The notes: generated by a model from the sequence alone, not told the origin. A stretch of 15,661 bases of DNA from Bacteroidales bacterium UBA2714 (GCA_002354035.1 DEKU01000001.1:11903-27563); one strand, 5' to 3'. Positions 5,962-15,562 are shown, counted from the stretch's first letter. Program-made: numbers and translations.

Positions 5962-8268
5962 TTAGAAAACATATCCGATATTGAGGTAAAGGCTGGCCCT
6001 GTGGGTGAAGTCGTTCCAGTTGAAGTCGAGCGATACGGGGCCCAGCGGGCTGTCGTAGGCAGCGCGGAGGGCGAATCCGAAGTTGAAGTGGTGCGACGCA
6101 TCAATACGTCTGGGCCAGTCGGACGAGTAGATGACGTTGGGCATGAAATAGAGGTAGACTTTACTGAACAGCTGATAGCGGAGGTCAACGCGGGCTATGG
6201 CGGCGAAATCGTCTACCCGAATGGGCCTGATGAGACCCATAAAAGCCAACTGATGGTCGAGGTAACGCCCAGGGACGCTGCCGCCCACCAAGTTGTCGTA
6301 CCATGCGGAACTTTTGCTCACCACCAGCCGTGAATTGAGCTGGGGGATAACGGTGATAGTGGGGGTGACTTGCAAATAGGTCTGTGCGGAGATGTTGAAG
6401 TCGAGAAAGCTGAGGTCGAGCTGTCGGAAAAGGTTGTTGTTGTCCACATGCCACCCGATGTCGGCCAGGCCATAAAAGCCGCGTGTGGCGAAATAGGCAT
6501 TGTCGAGATTGTCGAAAAGGCTGTGGAAGAAAGCCCCGAAGAACCCTTTGGCATTATCGAAATGGAACATGCCGTCGTAAAGCACGTTGTCGAGCGAGAA
6601 GCTGTGGCCGTTGGAGTAGAAGTTTTCGTCGATACCAAAGGCGAAAGTGATGTCACGCAGGTGGAACTCGGACAGGAAAAGGCTGAAGTTATGGTGGTTT
6701 ACTTTCCACACGGAGTAGCGGGACGTGTCGGACAGGCTAAGGTTGAGGGTGCAGTTGTGGTAGCGATAGGCGAAGTTGATGTCGCCGAGACCCATATTGC
6801 ACCATGACAACTTGGTGCCAAGGCGGATATTGTAATTGAGGTTGGCGTCGATACCCAACTTGAAGCCTGACAGCCGCTGCTCGTTGATGCCGAGATGGAA
6901 CAGGAGGGCAGCCTTTTCCTGCGAGTCGTAGCGGAAGCCTAAGGATAGCAGGTGGGGCTCGGCCGGTTCGAACTGGATGAGCAGACGGTAAGAGTTGAGA
7001 GAGGTATCGACTGGTGAAACCGTGTCGTCGGGCAGCAGTTTATACAGGATGCTTGCATAGGACTCTGTGCCCATCAGAATGCCGATGGCTTTCTGTATCT
7101 CGTCGATGGTTGACACGGTGCCACTACGCAATCCGCTTTTGTTGATGAGCCAGTGGGCATCAGTTGCGAGCACCCCTTTGTATAGAACCGATGACAACCA
7201 GATGGAATCGTTGTTCTGTACCACCCTGACCCGTGGGGCTTGCAGCGTTTTGCTGCATGGGCCGTATGTTTCGAGCTTGGCTTTAAGCTCCATCAACTCT
7301 TTGTGGTGGGCCTTGGCACAGAGATAGCCGCGGGCCACCATGGTGTCGATGGCGTTCTTGCTAAAGCTTAGCATATTGTAGCCAGTGATATCGGGGTGCA
7401 TATAGAGGTTGCAAAGCTGGCGGTTCTGACTGCGGTTGTTTTGGACTGCGATGCTGAGATACTGCGACAATTGCTGGGGCAGGGACTTCATGTCCTCGGG
7501 ATTGGTGCGCAGCTCCTCGGCCAGCTCTACTCCAATAACGAAGTCTGCTCCCATCTGAAGGCATAGGTCAACGGGGAAGTTGTTTACTAAGCCTCCGTCA
7601 GCCAGAAGGTGCCCCTCCCACTCCACTGGCGAGAAAACACCCGGAATAGCCATGCTGGAGCGTATGGCTTTGGGGAACAGGCCGTGGTCGAGAATAACAG
7701 AGTCGCCTGTGAGGATATCGGTGGCCACACAGCTGAAGGGAATGGGCAGTTTTTTGAAATCAATGGAGTCGTTGTAGCCAATACTCAGTCGGTTGAAAAG
7801 GTTGATAAGGCTGGCACCGTTGATTACACCGCTGGGCAGGGTGGAGAGAATGTTGAACGACTTCTCCGCGAAATTGCCCGAACCGAAGGGGACTGAGAAA
7901 AGATAGGTGCTTTGCCTGGCCCGGATGGTAGAGGATTGGTAGTAGCGGTCCACATTGTTGCTCATGTAGACCGACCAGTCCATGTCGGCAATAAGGGCGG
8001 CCATCTCGTCAGGGGTGTAGCCCAACGAATAGAGGCCTCCGATAATGGATCCCATACTCGTGCCCGCAACACAGTCGATGGGTATGCCTATCTCTTCAAG
8101 ATATTTAAGGACTCCGATGTGAGCCGCCCCTTTCGCGCCCCCACCACTCAGTGCAATACCTATCTTCGGTCGTTGGGTTGAGACTGTGTCGGTTTGCTGT
8201 GCATAGAGGCCGCTGCAACCCAGAAGGACAAACAGCAAGGCGACGAAGGTATGTCTGATTTGTAGCAT
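5962..8268 (-). CDS. Patatin-like phospholipase fused to an outer-membrane beta-barrel (PlpD/type Vd-like)
   Basis: A 768-residue outer-membrane protein with an exported lipase domain. Residues 1-24 form a signal peptide ending LYAQ. The patatin domain covers about 35-320: the oxyanion loop SGGGAKG (41-47), nucleophile Ser71 in GTSMG (69-73), and the catalytic Asp224 in ADGGLVNN (223-230), which together form an intact Ser-Asp dyad. A POTRA-like linker follows (about 350-430), then a beta-strand-rich barrel (about 430-768) ending NIGYVF with a C-terminal Phe, like the BamA/Omp85 beta-signal. The layout matches PlpD and other type Vd autotransporters, which hydrolyse phospholipids or related acyl esters. 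Whether the patatin domain is surface-exposed or periplasmic here is unknown. An LLGC sequence (residues 15-18) resembles a lipobox, but the barrel argues for ordinary signal peptidase I. The gene starts 7 bases after the SGNH hydrolase stop. Confidence 0.93.
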   Translation of the reverse strand: MLQIRHTFVALLFVLLGCSGLYAQQTDTVSTQRPKIGIALSGGGAKGAAHIGVLKYLEEIGIPIDCVAGTSMGSIIGGLYSLGYTPDEMAALIADMDWSVYMSNNVDRYYQSSTIRARQSTYLFSVPFGSGNFAEKSFNILSTLPSGVINGASLINLFNRLSIGYNDSIDFKKLPIPFSCVATDILTGDSVILDHGLFPKAIRSSMAIPGVFSPVEWEGHLLADGGLVNNFPVDLCLQMGADFVIGVELAEELRTNPEDMKSLPQQLSQYLSIAVQNNRSQNRQLCNLYMHPDITGYNMLSFSKNAIDTMVARGYLCAKAHHKELMELKAKLETYGPCSKTLQAPRVRVVQNNDSIWLSSVLYKGVLATDAHWLINKSGLRSGTVSTIDEIQKAIGILMGTESYASILYKLLPDDTVSPVDTSLNSYRLLIQFEPAEPHLLSLGFRYDSQEKAALLFHLGINEQRLSGFKLGIDANLNYNIRLGTKLSWCNMGLGDINFAYRYHNCTLNLSLSDTSRYSVWKVNHHNFSLFLSEFHLRDITFAFGIDENFYSNGHSFSLDNVLYDGMFHFDNAKGFFGAFFHSLFDNLDNAYFATRGFYGLADIGWHVDNNNLFRQLDLSFLDFNISAQTYLQVTPTITVIPQLNSRLVVSKSSAWYDNLVGGSVPGRYLDHQLAFMGLIRPIRVDDFAAIARVDLRYQLFSKVYLYFMPNVIYSSDWPRRIDASHHFNFGFALRAAYDSPLGPVSLDFNWNDFTHRASLYLNIGYVF

Positions 8269-8275
8269 GGCAAAG

Positions 8276-9403
8276 CTATTGTTTAACCAACCTGATTGTG
8301 CGGGTGTCGGTTCGCGACAGAATAGACAATAAATATATGCCCGGCGCCAAATCGCTCATGTCCATAACCGATGTGGGCTGATTGAGTTTGCAGGTTCGCA
8401 GACGGCGGCCGTTAATGTCGTAAAGGACAGCATCAAAACAGTGGGCTGGGCCGTCCACAACAATTGTGGCCTCAGTGGTGGCGGGGTTTGGGTAAACCGT
8501 GATTTGGGTCTTATGCTCAGGGAACTTGAAATTGATGCCCGTTGTGGTGGTGTCCACTTGTGTGGTGTCCACCTGGGTGGTGTCGGTGGCGAGTGTGTCA
8601 GTAGTTGTGGTATCGGTCTGTGTAGTGTCGGCAGGACATTGGCGGAGCCAGAAGCAGATGGTGTCGTACACCACAGTCTGCACAGCTTCACGGATGGTGC
8701 GGGCCACCTGCTCGTCTATGCCGGGATTGTAAGTCAGCGCGAGTGGCGAGCGACGGAAAATAAGAGTGTAGAAGGCACAGGCGGCTGCATAGCTCCCTTC
8801 GAGCGAGGGGTGGCTGCCATCACCTTGGTAGAGCTGGATAGGGGTGTTGTTGCGGAGGTAACGCCACACGCGACCTACGGGACAGACGGAAGCGTCGAAA
8901 GTCCTCGCCATGTAAAGGTAGCGCTCGTACAGCAAGCTGTCCATTCCCTCATAGGTGGCCAGTGGCGGGAAGACTGTTCCGTTCTGTGGGTCGCCGTTTT
9001 CGCGACCCCATGTCATATAAAGCATGGCTTCGCCATTAAGATTGCATGCGTACACCGAGTCGATAAGCCGCTGGGCGTAGGGGAAACACTGGGTCTCCAC
9101 CTGCCCCTGCGGGAAGGAAGGCAACTGGCTCTGCTCTTGCAGTACCACCACGTCCCAGCCGCCTTCGCGAATCATGTCCATGGATTGGTTGCTACAGTGC
9201 TGCTCGAAGGTGCACCCGCCAGGAGTGTTGCTTTCATACTCCACACGGTCGCCGACACTCTGTGCCACATTCTGCACCATAAGCGGGAGGTTGTTGACGG
9301 CTGTATAGCTGTTGCCGATAAAGAGCACGCGTTTGCTGTCGCCCTGAGACCAGCCCATCTGGATCAAACACAGGGCAAAGGCGAGGAGAATTGTTCTTTT
9401 CAT
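8276..9403 (-). CDS. Secreted SGNH/GDSL-like hydrolase with T9SS sorting domain
   Basis: I start this gene at the ATG at 9403, which gives a 375-residue protein with a clean signal peptide (MKRTILLAFALCLIQMGWSQ); an ATG at 9424 would add seven residues. Block I is VLFIGNSYT with the probable nucleophile Ser32. WDVVVLQEQSQ (about 83-93) and the late block DGSHPS (Asp195, His198) fit an SGNH/GDSL fold, perhaps the DUF4886-like branch. Expected chemistry is ester or acyl hydrolysis on lipids or glycans; the substrate is unknown. A Thr/Asp-rich linker (about 259-288) leads to a C-terminal module starting ITVYPNPATTEATI and ending PGIYLLSI...RLVKQ, a T9SS type A sorting domain, so the protein should cross the outer membrane. 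It sits 28 bases after the MATE stop and 7 bases before the patatin gene. Confidence 0.88.
   Translation of the reverse strand: MKRTILLAFALCLIQMGWSQGDSKRVLFIGNSYTAVNNLPLMVQNVAQSVGDRVEYESNTPGGCTFEQHCSNQSMDMIREGGWDVVVLQEQSQLPSFPQGQVETQCFPYAQRLIDSVYACNLNGEAMLYMTWGRENGDPQNGTVFPPLATYEGMDSLLYERYLYMARTFDASVCPVGRVWRYLRNNTPIQLYQGDGSHPSLEGSYAAACAFYTLIFRRSPLALTYNPGIDEQVARTIREAVQTVVYDTICFWLRQCPADTTQTDTTTTDTLATDTTQVDTTQVDTTTTGINFKFPEHKTQITVYPNPATTEATIVVDGPAHCFDAVLYDINGRRLRTCKLNQPTSVMDMSDLAPGIYLLSILSRTDTRTIRLVKQ
8540..8629 (-). repeat. Thr/Asp-rich repeat linker coding region
   Basis: This segment encodes about 30 residues built from DTTQ(T/V) and DTTTT units between the SGNH domain and the T9SS sorting domain. 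It is a low-complexity, probably extended and possibly O-glycosylated spacer. Near-identical 15-base units at the DNA level could vary in copy number. Confidence 0.7.
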
Positions 9404-9431
9404 ATAATATTGGCTTTTTTTCATTAGGTTA

Positions 9432-10865
9432 TTACTGGTTGATTATGCCGTTGGGGCCACGCTCCTTGCGGGGCTTCCTTTCTGGTGGTATGTAACCCGG
9501 CATGAAAACTTTGCGCTGGGAGTAGAGCAGCAAACCTGAAAGGGTAGCACCCATCAGGTCGCTGATAGTGCAGCTGCACCACACTCCCGAAAGCCCGTCG
9601 GCTCCCAACGATATGTATAGCAGCGGCACAAGAAACATCAAGGGAATAAGGAAAATCACTTGACGCGAAAGGCTGGTGACTATAGCTATCCACGGTTTGT
9701 CTATCGACTGGAAAAATTGCGAGTTGGTGGCCGTGAAACCGATAAGGGGAGCCATCACCAGCAGATAACGCATGGCCGGAACGGCGATGGATATCAATTG
9801 GGGGTCGTTGTTCATCATCAGCACCAGCAGACGGGGGATGGTCAGAGCCAGCAACATTCCCACTATTCCGAGTCCGACATTCCATTTCAAGGCAAGGGTA
9901 TAGACATGTTTTAGGCGCAGATTCTGTCCCGCCCCGTAATTATAGCCCGCGATGGGTTGCATACCTTGGCATACACCCATCATGATCATAAACACAATCA
10001 TTTGCACACGGTTCACCACCCCATAGGCACTCACGGCCAGGTCGCCTCCATAGGAGAGCAGCTGGTGGTTCAGCAATGCCACAACTGCGCAGGCTGCCAC
10101 ATTCATGGAGAAAGGACTGATACCAATGGCAAGAATATTCTTGACGATGTACATTTTGGGCTCCCAACAGTGGCGCTTGAACCGGATGAAAGAATTGGGA
10201 TTCATGAAATGCATAACGGCCAGGAGTGCCGAGAAAGCCATTGAGATGGTTGTCGCCCATGCGCCACCACGGATTCCCCAGCCCAGCAAGATGATGAACA
10301 GATAGTCGAGGGCGATGTTAAGGAGTGCGCCGCTGACTTGTATCCACATCGATCTCGAGGCATAGCCCGAAGCCCTTATCAAACCCGAGAGATTAAAAGT
10401 GAGGGTGGTCAGGAACATGCCCGGCAAAACAATGTTCATGTACTCCTGTGCCAGTGAGATTGTGGTGGGTGACGCACCGAACAGCCCCAATATAGGGCGC
10501 ATAAAAAGATAGCCAGCCGGGACGAACAACGCTCCAAAAAAGAAGGTCAAAAGCATACTGTTGCCCAGAATCTTCTCGGCCCAGCGAACATCTTTACGAC
10601 CCAGCACAATACTCATGCGGGCTCCGGCTCCGGCTCCCACCAACGAACCAAAAGCATGGATGATATTCATGATTGGCAACGTGATGGCCAAGGCGGCCAG
10701 TATCAAGGCACCATGCTCTACGTGACCCAGGAATATGCTGTCCACGAGATTGTATACCGTGGCAATGATTTGTGTCACCACGGCAGGCAGTGTGTATTTC
10801 CACAACAGCTGAGGTATACTCCGTGTGCCCAGTTCTTTGGTCGTGTCTATCGTCTCGTTGCCCAT
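9432..10865 (-). CDS. MATE-family multidrug/cation efflux transporter
   Basis: A 477-residue inner-membrane protein with about 12 predicted transmembrane segments in two six-helix halves. The N-terminal motif KYTLPAVVTQIIATVYNLVDSIFLGH (residues about 23-48) is characteristic of MATE (multi-antimicrobial extrusion) proteins, with the conserved Asp in the first helix. GAGAGARMSIVLGR and the second-half counterpart VNRVQMIVFMIMMGVCQGMQPIAGYNYGA also fit; the latter's Q-P-x-x-x-x-N-Y-G is the classic MATE signature. Such pumps exchange drugs, organic cations or metabolites for Na+ or H+. The specificity cannot be read here; the sequence looks closest to the MepA/DinF-like bacterial group. The start is 5 bases after the amidohydrolase stop, so translation is probably coupled. 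The C-terminus is Lys/Arg/Pro-rich and cytosolic. Confidence 0.93.
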   Translation of the reverse strand: MGNETIDTTKELGTRSIPQLLWKYTLPAVVTQIIATVYNLVDSIFLGHVEHGALILAALAITLPIMNIIHAFGSLVGAGAGARMSIVLGRKDVRWAEKILGNSMLLTFFFGALFVPAGYLFMRPILGLFGASPTTISLAQEYMNIVLPGMFLTTLTFNLSGLIRASGYASRSMWIQVSGALLNIALDYLFIILLGWGIRGGAWATTISMAFSALLAVMHFMNPNSFIRFKRHCWEPKMYIVKNILAIGISPFSMNVAACAVVALLNHQLLSYGGDLAVSAYGVVNRVQMIVFMIMMGVCQGMQPIAGYNYGAGQNLRLKHVYTLALKWNVGLGIVGMLLALTIPRLLVLMMNNDPQLISIAVPAMRYLLVMAPLIGFTATNSQFFQSIDKPWIAIVTSLSRQVIFLIPLMFLVPLLYISLGADGLSGVWCSCTISDLMGATLSGLLLYSQRKVFMPGYIPPERKPRKERGPNGIINQ

Positions 10866-10870
10866 CGGTT

Positions 10871-12076
10871 CTATCGCTTTATTCTGTTCTCTAATGCCAT
10901 GAAGGCGTTGTATGCCACAAAGCCACCCGCCAGCTCCATCGACCGCTCGTCGACCATCAGGTCAGGGCGGTGCAGGTTGCTGTAAGGTGTGCCGGGTATG
11001 TGGATGCCTACACGGAAATAACAGGCGGGTATTTTCTGTGCAAAGAAGGCGAAATCCTCTGCCGTCATCCGCAGGTCGAGCCACTCCACCTTTTCTTCTC
11101 CAAGAAATGCCACCCCATTGTCATGCACCTGTTGGGTACACTCATCGTCGTTGATGACAGGTGGGTAACCGTAATCAATAAAGAGGTCGCATTCTCCACC
11201 CATGCTCTCGGCTATACCGCAGCTTATTTTACGGATTTTCTCATGGCAGTCTAACCGCCACTGAGGGTCAAACGTGCGGATGATGCCCTCCATTTTCACC
11301 TCGTCCGGAATAATGTTGGTACGCCCCTCGCCGATGAATTTCCCAAAGCTGAGCACTGTGGGCATCATCGGAGCTGCGTTGCGGCTCACAATCTGCTGCA
11401 AGGCCACCACTATGTGCGAGGCTATCAGTATGGGATCCACACTCATGTGGGGCGTGGCCCCATGTCCGCCTTTGCCCTTCACCGTCCAGTAAAGCTCATC
11501 GGTAGAGGCCATGTAGCGCCCTTTCTTCATGCCGATGCGGCCAAAGTCCATCTCCGGCAGACAGTGGAACGAGTACATCTCGTTGGGTGTCACCTCATCA
11601 AACAACCCATCGTCCATCATCATTCTTGCCCCACCGGGATACATCTCCTCCGAGGGTTCGAATATCAGCATAATGCTGCCGTTCAGTTGTTCGCGTATGG
11701 CGGTGAGAATCTTGGCCGCGCACAGGAGGGAGCTGGTATGCATATCATGCCCACAGGCATGCATCACTCCTGGGTTCTCCGAAGCGAAGTCAAGTCCCGT
11801 GCACTCCGTGAGGGGCAGAGCGTCATAGTCCGCCCGCAGTCCCACGCAATAGCTGTCGGGGTTCTTCCCTCCGCGTATCATGGCCATCACACCCGTCTTG
11901 CCGATGCCCGTGCGGGGTTCCAGCCCCATCTCCCGCAGCCGCTCGGCCACGAAAGCCATCGTGCCGAACTCCTGCTGGCTCAACTCCGGATGCCGGTGCA
12001 GATGGCGCCGCCACCCTATCACCTCTTCACGGTACTGGTGCGAGAGACCCTTTATGATTTCAACTATATTATCCAT
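10871..12076 (-). CDS. M20D-family amidohydrolase (N-acyl amino acid / hippurate-type)
   Basis: A 401-residue cytosolic metallo-amidohydrolase. The N-terminal WRRHLHRHPELSQQE (22-36), VGLRADYDALPL (78-89), and metal ligands Cys108 and His110 in HACGHDMH (106-113), Glu143/Glu144 in FEPSEE, His171 in SFHCLP and His369 in NLHRPD together define the M20D group (hippurate hydrolase, N-acyl-L-amino acid amidohydrolase, IAA-amino-acid hydrolase). A lid/dimerisation domain begins near 185 with KGKGGHGATPH. The usual FQPAEE reads FEPSEE here, with the key glutamates kept. It removes acyl groups from N-acylated amino acids or small peptides; the exact substrate is unknown. N-acetyl-diaminopimelate deacetylase is an alternative. 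It starts 19 bases after ileS and ends 5 bases before the MATE gene, suggesting that a released product could be exported, though that is inference. Confidence 0.93.
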   Translation of the reverse strand: MDNIVEIIKGLSHQYREEVIGWRRHLHRHPELSQQEFGTMAFVAERLREMGLEPRTGIGKTGVMAMIRGGKNPDSYCVGLRADYDALPLTECTGLDFASENPGVMHACGHDMHTSSLLCAAKILTAIREQLNGSIMLIFEPSEEMYPGGARMMMDDGLFDEVTPNEMYSFHCLPEMDFGRIGMKKGRYMASTDELYWTVKGKGGHGATPHMSVDPILIASHIVVALQQIVSRNAAPMMPTVLSFGKFIGEGRTNIIPDEVKMEGIIRTFDPQWRLDCHEKIRKISCGIAESMGGECDLFIDYGYPPVINDDECTQQVHDNGVAFLGEEKVEWLDLRMTAEDFAFFAQKIPACYFRVGIHIPGTPYSNLHRPDLMVDERSMELAGGFVAYNAFMALENRIKR

Positions 12077-12095
12077 TCAGGTTATTATCTTGATA

Positions 12096-15000
12096 CTATT
12101 CGCTCTTTTTCACTACAATCATGGCGGGCACTCCTTCGATAATCTCGATGGTGGTGCCGTTCTCCACTGTCGGGAGCAGCGTCAGGCGGGTGCAGAGGGT
12201 CTCCGTGCAGATGTACTCCATGTGCTGTTTCACGGCCTCGTCCCATTCGCCACTTTGCAGCTCGATAGTGATGCGGTCGGTCACGTCGAATCCCTCTTTG
12301 CGTATATTCTGGATGCGGTTCACCAGCTCTCGGGCTATGCCTTCGGCCTTCAGTTCATCACTCACAGTGATGTCGAGTGCCACGGTCAAGCTGCCATCGT
12401 TGGCCACCACCCAGCCGGGGATGTCCTGTGTGGCAATTTCCACATCGCTCAACAATATCTCGACGGGCTGGCCCTCGATGGTCAGCTGGCATTTACCTGC
12501 TGCTTCAAGTGCGTTAATCTGCTGCTGATCGAATGCCTGGATCTCGTTGCTGATGGCCTTCATAATCTTGCCATAGCGGGGACCCAGCGTCTTGAAGTTG
12601 GGTTTGATGCGTTTCACCAGAATATCATTGTCCGGAGCAAGGAACTCAATATCCTTGATGTTCAACTCTGAGCAGATAAGGTGCTGCACACGTTCCACCT
12701 GTTGGCGGAAGTTTTCGCCCTGCACCGGCAGCATGACCTTGGCCAAAGGCTGGCGCACACGCAGGTTGCTCTTCTTGCGGAGCGAGAGCCCCATCGAGCA
12801 AATCTTCTGAGCCAGCTGCATGCGTTCTTCCAGTGCCTTGTCAATCATCTCCTCATGCACTTCGGGGAAGGGCACATGATGTATCGACTCTGCACCGATG
12901 CGGTGGGTAACGCTGTTCATGTCCTGGAACAGGCGTTCACTGAAGAAAGGAGCAATGGGCGACATCAGGCGGGCCAATGTCTCAAGGCAGGTATAGAGCG
13001 TCTGGTAGGCGGACACCTTGTCATCGGTCATCTCCCCTTTCCAGAAACGGCGGCGGCACAGGCGCACATACCAGTTGCTCAGGTTGGCGTCCACAAACTC
13101 CTGTATAGCACGGCCGGCGCGAGTCGGCTCATAGTCGGCAAAAGCCTCGTCGACGGTTTTCACCAGCGTGTTCAGCTCGCTCAAAATCCAACGGTCAATC
13201 TCGGGGCGTTTCTCAATGGGGAGGTCAGCCTCTTTATACTCAAAGCCGTCGATATTGGCATACAAGGCAAAGAAGCTATACGTGTTATAAAGCGTCCCAA
13301 ACAGCTTGCGGCGCACCTCATCCACTCCTTCGATGTCGAATTTCAGGTTGTCCCAAGGCTGGCTGTTGGTAATCATATACCAGCGGGTGGCGTCAGGACC
13401 CTCTTTCTTCAGGGTCTCGAAGGGATCCACTCCGTTGCCCAGACGCTTCGACATCTTATTGCCGTTCTTGTCAAGCACCAAACCGTTACTTATCACGTTC
13501 TTGAAAGCCACGCTGTCGAAACACATGGTGGCGATGGCATGAAGTGTGTAGAACCATCCGCGGGTCTGGTCCACACCCTCAGCTATAAAGTCGGCCGGGA
13601 ACTGGCTTTCCTTCAGCGGTTCGCCCATGTAATGAATTTGGGCATAGGGCATAGCACCGCTGTCAAACCACACATCTATCAAGTCTGGCTCACGCATCAT
13701 GCGGCGGCCGGTGGGCGACACAAGCACCACATTGTCGATATAAGGCCTGTGCAGGTCATATTTCTCCTCACGGTAGGGATTGCTCTCCATCACTCCGGCA
13801 GCCACAGCCTTGTCAATCTCTTTGCGCAGTTCCTCAACGCTGCCGATGCATATTTCCTCCTTGCCGTCCTCGGTGCGCCAGATGGGCAGCGGCGTGCCCC
13901 AGTAGCGGCTGCGGCTCAGGTTCCAGTCCACAATATTCTCCAACCAATTGCCGAAACGGCCCGTGCCCGTGGCCTCGGGCTTCCAATTGATAGTCTTGTT
14001 CAGCTCTATCATGCGGTCGCGCATGGCCGTGGTGCGAATAAACCAGCTGTCCAGAGGGTAGTACAGCACTGGCTTGTCCGTACGCCAACAATGGGGATAG
14101 CTGTGCGTATGCTTCTCGCTCTTGAACAATTTTCCCTGCTCCTTCAACATCACCACAATCTCCACATCAAGACTCATATCCTTCTCGGTCTTGGTGGGGT
14201 CGAAAGCATTTTTCACGAACTTGCCCGCATATTGTCCATACAGGCCAAGGTCGACATTCTCTTTCACCCACTCCGGGTCCAAATCTTCCACACGCCAGAA
14301 TTTGCCGGTGCGGTCCACCATGGGGGCTTGCTTGCCGTCGCAGTCATACATCAGCAGGTCGCCGATGCCCCCTTTTTTGGCCACACGGGCGTCATCGGCT
14401 CCGAAAGTGGGTGCTATATGCACTATGCCCGTGCCGTCTTCCGTGGTCACATAGTCACCCAGTATAATGCGGAAAGCCTCGCCCTTCGTTGCCGGACGGT
14501 GGCTCTGCTCGGCGGCATTCACCACTGTCGGTTTCACCCAAGGTATCAGTTGCTCATAGGCTATACCCTCAAGGGCTGTGCCCTTGCATTCACCCTTCAC
14601 CGAGCAATGCAGCAGCTTCGACTTCTCTTCTGGTTCGCCTTCGGTAAAGAAATTCCCCATCAGAGCCTTGGCCATCACTATACAGCAGGGAGTCCCGCTG
14701 TAAGGGTGCGTGGTTTCGAGCAGCACATAGTCGATGGCTGGACCCACGCAGAGGGCTGTATTCGAAGGCAACGTCCACGGTGTAGTGGTCCAGGCGATGG
14801 CGTATGCTGGCATATCTCCAGCCACAGATGCGCCGAAAGCTTGCTGCAACTTGGCTGCGGCATCCTCCAAGCGGAACATGGCCACACACGTGGTGTCCTT
14901 CACATCTCGGTAGCAGCCCGGCAGGTTCAGCTCGTGGCTCGACAGGCCTGTGCCGGCGGCTGGGCTGAATGGCTGGATAGTGTAGCCTTTATACAGCAAC

Positions 15001-15509
15001 CCTTTATCATAAAGCTTCTTCAGCAGAAACCACAAAGTCTCTATATACTCATTCTCAAACGTGATATAGGGGTGCTTCAAATCCACCCAATACCCCATCT
15101 GCTTGGTCAGTTCGTCCCAAAGATCCTTGTATTGCAGCACCTCCGTCCGGCAGGCATGGTTATAGTCGTCCACGCTGATTTTCTTGCCGATATCCTCCTT
15201 GGTGATTCCCAGCTTCTTTTCAACACCCAGCTCCACGGGCAGGCCATGGGTGTCCCATCCCGCCTTGCGGTCCACGAAGTAACCCTTCTGAGACTTGTAG
15301 CGGCAGAACACATCCTTGATGGTACGGGCCATGACATGATGGATGCCCGGTTTGCCGTTGGCCGACGGTGGACCATCGTAGAATACGAACGAGGGATGCC
15401 CCTCGGCAAGCTGCTGCCCTTTCTCAAAAGTCTCGTTCTCTTCCCAAAAGCGGCGTATCTCCTCGCCAATCTGGGTCATGTTAAGCTGTTTGTACTCTTT
15501 GTAACTCAT
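12096..15509 (-). CDS. ileS: Isoleucyl-tRNA synthetase (long, eukaryote-like type)
   Basis: Charges tRNA-Ile with isoleucine in the cytosol. 1137 residues, longer than the ~940 of the E. coli type and in the range of the eukaryote-like (type 2) enzymes. YDGPPSANGKPGIHHVMART (44-63) is the HIGH region, written GIHH here. AGWDTHGLPVE follows at 83-93. AWTTTPWTLPSNTAL (239-253) is the Thr-rich loop of the CP1 editing domain, and DGTGIVHIAPTFGADD is its second editing motif. KMSKR is at 685-689. The tRNA-binding and C-terminal domains follow, without the Cys4 zinc motif of type 1 enzymes. Type 2 enzymes are often less sensitive to mupirocin, but that cannot be judged from these motifs alone. It is the first gene of the operon, with a clear promoter and a leader of about 80 bases. 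The start ATG at 15509 is well supported by the N-terminal alignment. Confidence 0.98.
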   Translation of the reverse strand: MSYKEYKQLNMTQIGEEIRRFWEENETFEKGQQLAEGHPSFVFYDGPPSANGKPGIHHVMARTIKDVFCRYKSQKGYFVDRKAGWDTHGLPVELGVEKKLGITKEDIGKKISVDDYNHACRTEVLQYKDLWDELTKQMGYWVDLKHPYITFENEYIETLWFLLKKLYDKGLLYKGYTIQPFSPAAGTGLSSHELNLPGCYRDVKDTTCVAMFRLEDAAAKLQQAFGASVAGDMPAYAIAWTTTPWTLPSNTALCVGPAIDYVLLETTHPYSGTPCCIVMAKALMGNFFTEGEPEEKSKLLHCSVKGECKGTALEGIAYEQLIPWVKPTVVNAAEQSHRPATKGEAFRIILGDYVTTEDGTGIVHIAPTFGADDARVAKKGGIGDLLMYDCDGKQAPMVDRTGKFWRVEDLDPEWVKENVDLGLYGQYAGKFVKNAFDPTKTEKDMSLDVEIVVMLKEQGKLFKSEKHTHSYPHCWRTDKPVLYYPLDSWFIRTTAMRDRMIELNKTINWKPEATGTGRFGNWLENIVDWNLSRSRYWGTPLPIWRTEDGKEEICIGSVEELRKEIDKAVAAGVMESNPYREEKYDLHRPYIDNVVLVSPTGRRMMREPDLIDVWFDSGAMPYAQIHYMGEPLKESQFPADFIAEGVDQTRGWFYTLHAIATMCFDSVAFKNVISNGLVLDKNGNKMSKRLGNGVDPFETLKKEGPDATRWYMITNSQPWDNLKFDIEGVDEVRRKLFGTLYNTYSFFALYANIDGFEYKEADLPIEKRPEIDRWILSELNTLVKTVDEAFADYEPTRAGRAIQEFVDANLSNWYVRLCRRRFWKGEMTDDKVSAYQTLYTCLETLARLMSPIAPFFSERLFQDMNSVTHRIGAESIHHVPFPEVHEEMIDKALEERMQLAQKICSMGLSLRKKSNLRVRQPLAKVMLPVQGENFRQQVERVQHLICSELNIKDIEFLAPDNDILVKRIKPNFKTLGPRYGKIMKAISNEIQAFDQQQINALEAAGKCQLTIEGQPVEILLSDVEIATQDIPGWVVANDGSLTVALDITVSDELKAEGIARELVNRIQNIRKEGFDVTDRITIELQSGEWDEAVKQHMEYICTETLCTRLTLLPTVENGTTIEIIEGVPAMIVVKKSE

Positions 15510-15562
15510 TTGACCTATAATATGTTATTCTTTATCTTTAAGTATTGCACACATTAATAAGG

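Noticed and set aside
5962..8268. Patatin-barrel protein as a lipoprotein (LLGC near residues 15-18)
   Set aside because: The C-terminal barrel ending in Phe indicates an integral outer-membrane protein, and LYAQ gives a good signal peptidase I site.
12681..15557. A very long plus-strand open frame antisense to ileS (about 958 codons)
   Set aside because: It mirrors the ileS coding frame, a common effect of codon bias. It has no recognisable domain, and the minus-strand protein is unmistakable.
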